Source: an uncultured Gemmatimonadota bacterium (GTDB lineage: Bacteria; Gemmatimonadota; Gemmatimonadetes; Gemmatimonadales; Gemmatimonadaceae). Taken from it: 34,709 bases of DNA. The stretch's first letter is position 1; each line of letters starts with the position of its first letter. Below are positions 15,301 to 22,714 of the stretch, piece after piece. The notes under the pieces are model-generated. The model had not been told where the DNA came from and searched no databases. It saw nothing but the letters and a program-made list of their open reading frames with translations. The stretch covers positions 1-34,709 of the forward strand of contig CAITQY010000050.1 in NCBI GenBank assembly GCA_903894655.1, in the 5' to 3' direction. The position numbers were made by a program, and so were the translations under genes.

Positions 15301-16185
15301 CTACGCAAGGACGTCGGGCAACCGCGTTTCCCCACCCGTCACGCCAAGCCGAGCGATGATCGCGGCGGCGTGCGGGTAGCGCGCCGTCAGATCATCCACG
15401 CGCCCGGCCTCGAAACAGTCGGGTGTGAATCCCGGCGCCATCGTACATCCGAACAGCGCATGCCGGCCACCGGGGAGCAGACACCCGGCCTGCCACGTAC
15501 CGGCCGGAACTACGTACTGCACCTGCTGACCCTCGAGGGGATCCGTACCCATCAACACGTCGCTGGTGCTGCCGTCCTCGTGCAGCAGATGCAGCACGAA
15601 CGGATCGCCGGCATAGGCGTGCCACACTTCGTCGCGTGTGAGTCGATGAAAGCGCGACAGGCTGCCTAACGTCTCGGCATAGCAACCGATCATGGCGGTG
15701 CCGGCAGGCGCAGCCGTGGTGTCCCCATCGGTCGAGCGCCACGTCTCGCGATACAGGGTGCCTTCGATCGGCAGTCGCATGAATCGATATTGGCGGAGCA
15801 GAGCCATAGTGTCGGCAGGCACCGCCACTCCCGGAAAGTGCGCAAGCTCCATCACGTCGACGATCGCCGCCAGGTCGATGGGCCCGTAGCAGTGCGGGTA
15901 CAGCTCACCACCCACGGTGTCCTTCGGTGACGACGAGGGCAGCGGTGCCGGTGGCTCGTACACAAGCCGCGCCGTCAGCAGCGTGGGATCGATGACGAGC
16001 AGCACGAGATCGGGCACACCGGCGAAGTACGCCGCGGCGGTCGGCAACACTTGATGCGCACGCGACAGATGGATGAAGCCCTCGCCATCGAGGCTGTCAG
16101 CGCGGTAATGGCCCGCCGCCCGCGCCTGCACCGCCGCCTCGCGGTGACAGATATGAAAGACAGCAGAATCGTGTGCGACAGTCAT
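15301..16185 (-). CDS. DUF952 - cupin_5 (DUF985) fusion protein
   Basis: 294 residues, no signal peptide. Residues 1 to about 115 match the DUF952 family (FHICHREAAVQARAAGHY, the hallmark GEGFIHLSRAHQV, VYEPP, and ELYPHCYGPIDLAAI). This small family has been linked to an ADP-ribosyltransferase-like fold. Residues about 135-290 match cupin_5/DUF985: LPIEGTLYRETWRS, MIGCYAETLG, SRFHRLTRDEVWHAYAGDP, VQYVVPAGTWQAGCLL, and FGCTMAPGFTPDCFE, a cupin barrel of the sugar-epimerase-like type. Both domains are usually encoded alone, so this is a fusion. Function unknown. ATG at 16185. It is downstream of the amidohydrolase pair on the same strand, after a 90-base gap holding a long inverted repeat. Confidence 0.8.
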   Translation of the reverse strand: MTVAHDSAVFHICHREAAVQARAAGHYRADSLDGEGFIHLSRAHQVLPTAAAYFAGVPDLVLLVIDPTLLTARLVYEPPAPLPSSSPKDTVGGELYPHCYGPIDLAAIVDVMELAHFPGVAVPADTMALLRQYRFMRLPIEGTLYRETWRSTDGDTTAAPAGTAMIGCYAETLGSLSRFHRLTRDEVWHAYAGDPFVLHLLHEDGSTSDVLMGTDPLEGQQVQYVVPAGTWQAGCLLPGGRHALFGCTMAPGFTPDCFEAGRVDDLTARYPHAAAIIARLGVTGGETRLPDVLA

Positions 16186-16192
16186 GAGCGGG

Positions 16193-16256
16193 GACGGCGA
16201 GCGAAAGGGAGACCAGCGTCGTGCCGGCGCGGAATCCCAAGTTATCGCTCGCCGTC
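16193..16256 (-). repeat. 12-bp perfect inverted repeat in the gap before the DUF952-cupin gene
   Basis: GACGGCGAGCGA at 16193-16204 and its exact reverse complement at 16245-16256 enclose 40 bases. They fill most of the spacer between the stop of the degenerate amidohydrolase gene and the start of the DUF952-cupin gene. A smaller dyad (ACGCCG-TTA-CGGCGT, 16269-16283) overlaps the amidohydrolase stop. Either could weaken read-through or act as an operator. No T-run follows on the transcribed strand. Confidence 0.4.
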
Positions 16257-16275
16257 TTGCCGCGCGATGACGCCG

Positions 16276-17682
16276 TTACGGCGTGATTTTCTTCGGTGCC
16301 TGCTGCTTGATCTTCTCCATGTACTTTTGGAAGAAGAGCTTGTGGATGTCCATCATGTTGATCTCACGACCCTGGATGTACGACTGGATGATGTTGCTCG
16401 TCATGTCCAGCGGCGTACCAGTAGTGATCAGCAGCGTGGCTTCCTTGCCGACTTCCAGTGAGCCTACCTTGTCGGAAATGCCCATCGACTCGGCGGCGTT
16501 GATCGTCACCGCCTTGAGCGCTTCTTCCTCGGGCAAGCCGAACGCTACGGCGACACCGGCTTCCCACGGCAAGCGATAGCTGTAGAGGCCACCGCTGCCA
16601 CCGGCAATCGCGAACTTCACACCAGCCGCGTGCAGCTTGCCCGGCGTGGCGTAGGCGTTGTCGTAGCTCTCGTACTGCCGGTCGGGCGCCGACATCGTGG
16701 ACGTGAGAATCACCGTGATCTTTTCCGCCTTGAGGCGATCGGCAACGAACAGCGCATCACGCCCGCCGCGAATCACCAGCTTCACGCCCTCGGCCTTGGC
16801 CCACGTGATCGCGTCGTTGATCTGCGCCGCGCCTTCAGCGGCCACCACCACGGGGATCGCGCCATCGAGCGCCGGAATCATGGCGGCGTAGCGTGAATCC
16901 GTGCGTACGGTCTGATTGGACTTCACAGCGTCGCGATACGCACGGGCCTCGGAGAACCACTCCTTGATCTGCTCCACCTGTTCGGCATAGGTCTTCGGTG
17001 GCGGACCGGCCGGACCACCGCGACCGCCGGGACCACCACCGCCGAACCGGCCGCCCGGCCGCGCATTGGGGTCGGGCCACTTCACGTTGAGCGCGGCCGC
17101 GCCCTTCATCGACATCTCTTCCCACGTCCAGCCTTCCAGCGACATCGCCGACGACAGCCCGGAAATCACGCCACCCTCCGGCGTGCTGAAGGCCACCAAC
17201 ACGCCCGCCGAACGCGTCGTACCGATGTGCCGGCTCTCCGCGTTCACCGCGACTTCGGCACGCACATTCGGATTGAAGTCGCCCTGTTCGCGGATGTCAT
17301 TCGACACGTCGACCGAACCGATCTCGGTGAGACCGACCGTGCTGTAGGCGTCGATGAGACCGGGATAGATGTGCTTGCCGGCCAGATCCACCACCTTGGC
17401 GCCGCGTGGTACTGCTACCTCAGGGCCGCCGATCGCCGTGATCTTGCCGCGATCGAGCACGATCGTACCATTGGTGATCGTCCCCTTGGTGACCGTGTGG
17501 ATCGTGGCGCCGCGCAGCACGACCGGCTGCTCCTGCGGTGCCACCGTCATGCGCTCCTGCGCGATCGCCGCGCGAGGGGCAAGCAGTCCGGCCACCGCCG
17601 TCGCCAGCGCCAGCGTCGCGAGGCGCGCAGTGGTGTTCATGGTTCGCATGGTGTGATTGGTCGAAAGGAATGGACAGATCAC
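16276..17682 (-). CDS. Secreted amidohydrolase-family protein lacking the metal-binding HxH (probably inactive)
   Basis: 468 residues. The signal peptide core is TARLATLALATAVAGLLAPRAAIA. The fold is that of imidazolonepropionase-like amidohydrolases: VVLRGATIHTVTKGTITNGTIVLDRGKITAIGG, then GKHIYPGLIDAYSTVG. Here the family's HxH metal ligands are replaced by Ala-Tyr-Ser. The usual late Asp is also missing (FAIAGGSGG). The closing ALKAVTINAAESMGI…GSLEVGKEATLLI block is typical. A Gly/Pro-rich insertion lies at bases about 17004-17066. I chose the GTG at 17682 because AAGGAG sits 7 bases upstream and the start overlaps the upstream stop as GTGA. It may serve as a non-catalytic partner of the upstream amidohydrolase. 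Confidence 0.85.
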   Translation of the reverse strand: MICPFLSTNHTMRTMNTTARLATLALATAVAGLLAPRAAIAQERMTVAPQEQPVVLRGATIHTVTKGTITNGTIVLDRGKITAIGGPEVAVPRGAKVVDLAGKHIYPGLIDAYSTVGLTEIGSVDVSNDIREQGDFNPNVRAEVAVNAESRHIGTTRSAGVLVAFSTPEGGVISGLSSAMSLEGWTWEEMSMKGAAALNVKWPDPNARPGGRFGGGGPGGRGGPAGPPPKTYAEQVEQIKEWFSEARAYRDAVKSNQTVRTDSRYAAMIPALDGAIPVVVAAEGAAQINDAITWAKAEGVKLVIRGGRDALFVADRLKAEKITVILTSTMSAPDRQYESYDNAYATPGKLHAAGVKFAIAGGSGGLYSYRLPWEAGVAVAFGLPEEEALKAVTINAAESMGISDKVGSLEVGKEATLLITTGTPLDMTSNIIQSYIQGREINMMDIHKLFFQKYMEKIKQQAPKKITP

Positions 17683-20675
17683 TTGCGCGCTCCTTCACCG
17701 CCGCGACCACGCGCCGGACCAGCAGCGGGCGTCTCGGTGGCACCGGCCGCGATCACGGCCTGAATGAGTTGCGCGCGCTGCTTGGCGACATCCTCGCGGA
17801 GCACCTTGTCGTCGTCGAGCGCGAAATACTTCTTGCCGTCCACCCACGTCTGCTCGGCCTTGGTGAACTGGGACAGCGGGTTGCCGTTCCAGATCACGAA
17901 GTCGGCGTCCTTGCCGGCTTCGAGCGAGCCCAAGGTCTTGTCGACCGCGATGGCCTTGGCCGCGTTGATCGTGACCGTCGAGAGGGCGTCGATTTCGTTC
18001 ACGCCTGAGCGGAGCAGCTTGCCCGCTTCCCAGTTCATGCGCGTCGAGATTTCCGCGTCGTCGGAGTGCAGCGACGTGACCACGCCCGCTTCCATGAGCA
18101 GACGCGCGTTGTACGACGTGGCATCATACGCCTCGAGCTTGAACGCGCCCCAGTCGCTCCACACCACCGCCGCCACCCCCGACTTCTTGAGTTCACTGGC
18201 GATCTTGTACGCTTCCACGCCATGCTGCAGCGTCTGGATGCGGAAGCCGAATTCCTCGGCGAGGCGAACCAGCGCCAGAAACTCGTCGGCGCGATAGCCG
18301 TGCGACGACACGAGCAGCTTCTGGTTGAGGATGTCGAGCAGTGCTTCCATGCGCAGATCCTTGCGCGGCGGAAGGCCCGTCTTCGTCTTCTCCCAGGCCT
18401 TCCATTCCTTCTCGTAGTCACGCGCGGCCAGGAAATGGTCGCGAATGATTTCCTGCACGCCCATGCGCGTGTTGGGATAGCGCGTCTGGCTGCGCTTTGG
18501 GTTTTCGCCGAGCGCGAACTTCACGGTGCGCGGCGCGCCCACGATCTTGTACTCGTCGGGGAGCGAGCCCCACCGGATTTTTACGAACACGTTCTCGCCG
18601 CCGATCGGATTGGCCGACCCGTGCTTGATCATCGTGGTGGTGAGTCCGCCGGCGAGCTGACGATAGAACCAGATGTTGTTGTGCGTGAGCACATCGCCCA
18701 TCTGCACTTCGGGGACGATCGCGAAGCCCGATTCGTTCACATCGCTCACACCTGAGTGCGTGTGCGGATCGATGAGTCCCGGGGTGACGTGCTTGCCGGT
18801 GGCGTCGATGATCACGGCGCCGGCGGGCGCGGCGAGCTTCTGCCCCACGCGCACGACCTTACCCGCCTGCACCAGCAGGTCGGCGTTTTCCAAGCGACCC
18901 TGCGAACCCTGCGTCCACACCGTGGCGTTGCGCACCAGCAGCACAGCCGGCTGTGCCGGCGCCGCTGCGCGGCCGAACTCCATCGACGGCCGGACGAACG
19001 GCAGGTCGATCTTCGGCACCTTCACCGCCACCGTACCACGGGCGGGACCTTCGAAGGCTTCGGTGCGCGCGCCGCGATAGCGGGCGTCGGTCCCGTTCGG
19101 GAGCGACAGCCAGCCGAAGAACGTCGTGTCACTCACCGAGCCGGCCAGCAGCAGCGAGCCTTCCTGCCCAAGCGGCTCGCCGGCGAACGTCGCTTCCAGA
19201 CGACCGGTCTCGGCGATGATCCGCACCGCCGTGAGCGGCACCGGGCGACGACCGGGCATTTCCACCGTGCCACGGATGCGATTGAGCGGCCCTTCGAGAC
19301 GCAGCGTGACGTTCTTGAACGTGCCGGCATCGTCGGAGGTGATCGCCCATGTGCCGCGGGGGTCCACCTGCGGCGGTCGCGTAACACCGTACTGCCGTCC
19401 CTGCACCCACACGTCGCGTACGGCCGACTCTTCGGTGAAGAGATCGCCCTCGCTGATCACGAAATTGGCCGCCTTGCCGACGGCGATCGTGCCGTGCGTC
19501 TTCTCGATGCCAAGGAACGTGGCGGGCACGGTCGTGAGCGCCGCCAGCGCCTTGTCGGGCGCGAGGCCACGTGCCACGGCAGTGCGGAGATTGGGAAGGA
19601 ACTGCGTGAGCGAGGAGAGGCCGTCGGCGGTGATGGCGAACGGCACGCCGGCGGCAGCCAGCTGCGCCGGGTTGGTGGGCGCGAGGTACCAGTGGCGGAG
19701 ATCGGCCAGCGACACGTTGGCGGCCGCTTCCGGGCTCGACACGTTCGGCGCGTCGGGGAAGTTCAGCGGCAGCACCATCGGCTGCGGGCGACCCTTCAGC
19801 ACGTCGAGCAGCCGGTATTCCTGACCGTTGCCGCGAAACCACGGCGTGAGCTTGTAGTCCTGCGCGAGCTTGTAGGCGCGGAGGTATTCCTCCTCGCTCC
19901 GGGTCTCGAACATGACCGGCTGCGTTCCCTTCACGGCTTTGCCGAGGGCCGCCAGCGCCTCACTCGTTTCCGGCGGCAGCAACGAGCGGCCACTCGTTTC
20001 GTAGGCCCCCCACGCGCGGCCATACCACTCGGCGTCCATCAACGTCTGCTTCATGAGCGCGACGGTGCCCATGGAGGAGTTGGGATACATGCCGCCAAGG
20101 GCGAAGGAACGCTGGAAGCCCACCGCCTGCGCGAGATCGGGGCGCAGCACGCGTTCGCGCACACCGGCGTCGCCGAGGCTGACCACCGAGGCGGTGCCGC
20201 GGAAGATGCCCTGACGCGGCACGGCCAGTGCCGTCCCGAAGCCGAGCGAGCGCAGCGCGGTGCGACGCGTGGAGTCGTCCTTGAAATTGGCGGTCGTGCT
20301 GAACCACGCGCGCACCTGCGGATTCCAATGCGTCGGTCCCACGTCGCCACCCTGCGGCGGCGCGTCACCGCCAAGGTCGGCGGAGGCATCGACGAAGCCC
20401 GGATAGACCGTGAGGCCCTTGAGGTCCCACACACGGGCGCCAGCGGGCGCCGCCATGCCGGCGCCGACGGCGGTGATGAGCCCGTTGCGGACGACGATCG
20501 TGGCGTTGGTCAGGACCTGGCCGGGGGCGGTGACGACGCGCGCGCCCACCAGGGCGTGGTAGCCCGTGCTGTTGTCGCGCAGGCCGGTCACCGGCTCCGT
20601 GCGCGAGGACTGCTGGGCCTCGAGCGATCCGGCAGCAAACGCCGCCACGCCGAGGAGGAAACGAAACGCTCTCAC
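17679..20675 (-). CDS. Secreted double-domain amidohydrolase (N-terminal domain degenerate, C-terminal domain active-type)
   Basis: About 998 residues with signal peptide (VRAFRFLLGVAAFAAGSLEA; GTG start at 20675). The first amidohydrolase domain (about 40-430) keeps the family ends (GARVVTAPGQVLTNATIVV; EKTHGTIAVGKAANFVISEG), but its HxH has become DASAD. A beta-rich stretch (about 435-560) follows. The second domain (about 580-980) has the complete-looking GKHVTPGLIDPHTHSG with His638 and His640, further histidines in SSHGYRADE and TLQHGVEAY, and the Asp in SLHSDDAE. So only the second domain should bind metal and hydrolyse an amide, probably a cyclic amide or peptide-like compound. The last residues are Gly/Arg-rich. 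It is translationally coupled to the next gene. The frame is open farther upstream, without a signal. Confidence 0.85.
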   Translation of the reverse strand: MRAFRFLLGVAAFAAGSLEAQQSSRTEPVTGLRDNSTGYHALVGARVVTAPGQVLTNATIVVRNGLITAVGAGMAAPAGARVWDLKGLTVYPGFVDASADLGGDAPPQGGDVGPTHWNPQVRAWFSTTANFKDDSTRRTALRSLGFGTALAVPRQGIFRGTASVVSLGDAGVRERVLRPDLAQAVGFQRSFALGGMYPNSSMGTVALMKQTLMDAEWYGRAWGAYETSGRSLLPPETSEALAALGKAVKGTQPVMFETRSEEEYLRAYKLAQDYKLTPWFRGNGQEYRLLDVLKGRPQPMVLPLNFPDAPNVSSPEAAANVSLADLRHWYLAPTNPAQLAAAGVPFAITADGLSSLTQFLPNLRTAVARGLAPDKALAALTTVPATFLGIEKTHGTIAVGKAANFVISEGDLFTEESAVRDVWVQGRQYGVTRPPQVDPRGTWAITSDDAGTFKNVTLRLEGPLNRIRGTVEMPGRRPVPLTAVRIIAETGRLEATFAGEPLGQEGSLLLAGSVSDTTFFGWLSLPNGTDARYRGARTEAFEGPARGTVAVKVPKIDLPFVRPSMEFGRAAAPAQPAVLLVRNATVWTQGSQGRLENADLLVQAGKVVRVGQKLAAPAGAVIIDATGKHVTPGLIDPHTHSGVSDVNESGFAIVPEVQMGDVLTHNNIWFYRQLAGGLTTTMIKHGSANPIGGENVFVKIRWGSLPDEYKIVGAPRTVKFALGENPKRSQTRYPNTRMGVQEIIRDHFLAARDYEKEWKAWEKTKTGLPPRKDLRMEALLDILNQKLLVSSHGYRADEFLALVRLAEEFGFRIQTLQHGVEAYKIASELKKSGVAAVVWSDWGAFKLEAYDATSYNARLLMEAGVVTSLHSDDAEISTRMNWEAGKLLRSGVNEIDALSTVTINAAKAIAVDKTLGSLEAGKDADFVIWNGNPLSQFTKAEQTWVDGKKYFALDDDKVLREDVAKQRAQLIQAVIAAGATETPAAGPARGRGGEGARK
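17690..17695 (-). promoter_or_regulatory. Shine-Dalgarno inside the upstream amidohydrolase gene
   Basis: AAGGAG on the minus strand lies within the last codons of the double-domain amidohydrolase, 7 bases before the GTG at 17682. Together with the GTGA stop/start overlap it decides the start of the second amidohydrolase and indicates coupled translation. Confidence 0.75.
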
Positions 20676-20773
20676 AGAGGGCTCGGGATACGGGAGGGGA
20701 AGTTCGAACGGAGCATTGGAAGTATGAGGCGTAGGCGCCCGCGCGTCGAGGAGCAGACGTCGCCGATTGGCAA

Positions 20774-20806
20774 CCGGGAGGGAGCCGGGAGGGAGTCGGG
20801 AGGCTG
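20774..20806 (+). repeat. Three 11-bp G-rich direct repeats (G-quadruplex-type motif)
   Basis: Two exact CCGGGAGGGAG units are followed by a diverged third (TCGGGAGGCTG). Between 20776 and 20800 there are five GGG runs with loops of 1 to 4 bases, which satisfies the usual four-run G-quadruplex pattern. The site sits between the divergent amidohydrolase and xylanase genes. A further GGGAGGGG lies at 20692-20699. Confidence 0.55.
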
Positions 20807-20937
20807 GCGAGCGCCGGAAGCACAGGTCCGGCAACAGGGCATACGCACCTTTTTCGAAACGTCCGACCGGCGCGCACGTTGCACGGGTCCATAATCTCAT
20901 GTGTTCTCCCGGTCGTCACCTCACCTTGGTCTCCGTC

Positions 20938-22629
20938 ATGCCGCATCGTATCTCGCTGTTGGCACTCACTGTATTCGTGACTGTGTTCGTGGTCGGCTGT
21001 GGTGGTGCTGAGGCCGCACCGACCACGCCCACCTCTTCCCCGCTGCCGCCAACGGTGGCGGTGGTGACCGTGTCGCCCACCACCGGCTCCCTGGTGCCCG
21101 GTGAATCGCAGCTACTCGCCGCCGTCGCCCGCGATGCCGCCGGTACCGCCATCGCCGGCGCGACATTCAGCTGGAGTTCGTCGTCGGTGAGCGTGGCCAC
21201 GGTCGCGAGTGATGGACGCGCCACCGCGCTCACGCCTGGCACCACGACCATCTCGGCGACCAGCGGCGCCGTGTCCGCCACCGCACTCCTGACCGTGAAC
21301 GAGGGCGGGTTTATTGCGGTGAGTGGCGGGACCGTGACCGCGTTGAACGGCCAGCTTCGACTGGAGATACCGGACGGCGCACTCACGGCACCCACCGCGT
21401 TCGTGGTGCGCCCGGTGGCCGCGCCCACGCCGAACGCGCGCCTGTTGGCCGGCACCGCCGTGGCGATCACACCAGCGATCACGTTCGCCACTCCGGCCAC
21501 GGTGCGACTGCGCTATCCCACATCGCTCGCCGCCGATGTGGTCGAGACGCAACTGCGTATTGGCCGTCTCACCGATACCACGTGGCAGACCTTTGCCGTG
21601 GTGCCGCCAGACCGCGTGAACCGGACCGCCGCGGCACTAGTCACCGGCACCGGGACGCTCGCCGTGTTCGCGCCCCCGCCATCACTGCGTGGTTATGCGC
21701 AGCGTCGCAGCTTCGATATTGGCGCCGCCGTATCGGTCGACGCACTGCGGGCCGATTCGACGTATCGGCGCGTGCTCGCCGAAGAGTTCAATTCGGTCAC
21801 GCTCGAGAATGCGATGAAGTTCGGACCCATTCATCCCGCGGCCACGACATACGCGTTCGCCAATGCCGATACGATCGTCGAATTCGCGGTGGCCAACAAC
21901 ATGAAGGTGTACGGACATGTGCTTCTGTGGCACACGCAGCAACCCGCGTGGCTCACGGACGGGACTCCCACGCGCGCGTTCCTGCTGTCGTCGCTCAAGT
22001 CGCACATTGAAACGGTGGTGGCACGCTATGCCGGCAAGACGACCAGCTGGGACGTCGCCAACGAGATGATCGCCGACAACGGCACCGGACTACGTCGCAG
22101 CTTCTGGATCGAGGTGGCCGGGGCGGATATCATCGACTCGGCCTTCGTGTGGGCGCGCCGCAGCGATCCCAACGCACGCCTCTTCCTGAGCGACTACAGC
22201 GTGGAAACGGTGAATCGGAAATCCGATTCGTTGTTCGCGCTGGCCACCCGACTCAAAGCGGCCGGCGTGCCGATCGACGGCGTTGGGTTGCAGGGCCACT
22301 TCGCGTTACCCACGCCCAGTGCGGCGCAGCTCACGGCGAATCTGGCGCGCTTCGCCGCAGCCGGCCTCGATATCCGCTACACCGAAATCGACGTGCGATT
22401 GGTGGATGGCACCGACAACCTCGCAGTGCAAGGCACTGCGTACGGGAGCATCATTGACGCGTGCCTGGCGCAACCTCGCTGCAAAGCGCTGTCCACCTGG
22501 GGCTTCACCGATAAGTACTCGTGGATTCCGGGTACGTTCTCGGGCTTTGGACGCGCCTTGCCATTCGATCAACTCTTTGGCCCCAAGCCCGCGTACCTCA
22601 TGCTGCGGGATGCGTTGGCGAGACCGTAA
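20938..22629 (+). CDS. GH10 endo-1,4-beta-xylanase lipoprotein with Ig-like domain
   Basis: 563 residues. The signal ISLLALTVFVTVFVVGC gives a lipoprotein anchor at the Cys. Residues about 38-120 are a bacterial Ig-like (BIG_2-type) domain (VSPTTGSLVPGESQLLAAVARDAAG … GTTTISATSG). A second beta domain (about 125-250) follows. The GH10 barrel starts at LRGYAQRRSFDIGAAV and shows VLAEEFNSVTLENAMKFG, VYGHVLLWHTQQPAWL, the acid/base in WDVANEMI (Glu376), the nucleophile in YTEIDVRL (Glu483), and GFTDKYSWIPG. All family landmarks are intact, so it should cleave xylan at the cell surface. ATG at 20938 was chosen because the lipoprotein signal begins there; 20899 is an alternative. No other xylan gene is seen nearby. 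Confidence 0.93.
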   Translation: MPHRISLLALTVFVTVFVVGCGGAEAAPTTPTSSPLPPTVAVVTVSPTTGSLVPGESQLLAAVARDAAGTAIAGATFSWSSSSVSVATVASDGRATALTPGTTTISATSGAVSATALLTVNEGGFIAVSGGTVTALNGQLRLEIPDGALTAPTAFVVRPVAAPTPNARLLAGTAVAITPAITFATPATVRLRYPTSLAADVVETQLRIGRLTDTTWQTFAVVPPDRVNRTAAALVTGTGTLAVFAPPPSLRGYAQRRSFDIGAAVSVDALRADSTYRRVLAEEFNSVTLENAMKFGPIHPAATTYAFANADTIVEFAVANNMKVYGHVLLWHTQQPAWLTDGTPTRAFLLSSLKSHIETVVARYAGKTTSWDVANEMIADNGTGLRRSFWIEVAGADIIDSAFVWARRSDPNARLFLSDYSVETVNRKSDSLFALATRLKAAGVPIDGVGLQGHFALPTPSAAQLTANLARFAAAGLDIRYTEIDVRLVDGTDNLAVQGTAYGSIIDACLAQPRCKALSTWGFTDKYSWIPGTFSGFGRALPFDQLFGPKPAYLMLRDALARP

Positions 22630-22647
22630 CGCGCCACGCGGTGATCA

Positions 22648-22685
22648 GTCGCACCGGCGGCCGCTCAGGGCTTAGGGGGTGCGAC
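22648..22685. terminator. Possible bidirectional terminator hairpin between convergent genes
   Basis: The arms GTCGCACC (22648-22655) and GGTGCGAC (22678-22685) are perfect reverse complements around a 22-base loop, in the 85-base gap between the convergent xylanase and amidase stops. The position fits termination for both genes, but there is no T-run, so intrinsic activity is doubtful. Confidence 0.35.
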
Positions 22686-22714
22686 CGATATAGCGGGGCT
22701 CAACGGGCCACAGC

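Noticed and set aside
16269-16283. ACGCCG-TTA-CGGCGT as a rho-independent terminator
   Set aside because: On the transcribed minus strand no T-run follows; the T-rich side is on the plus strand, where no gene reads into it.
18756-20894. 712-codon plus-strand frame opposite the double amidohydrolase
   Set aside because: Composition is dominated by Arg/His/Gly and has no domain similarity; the minus frame is a clear amidohydrolase.
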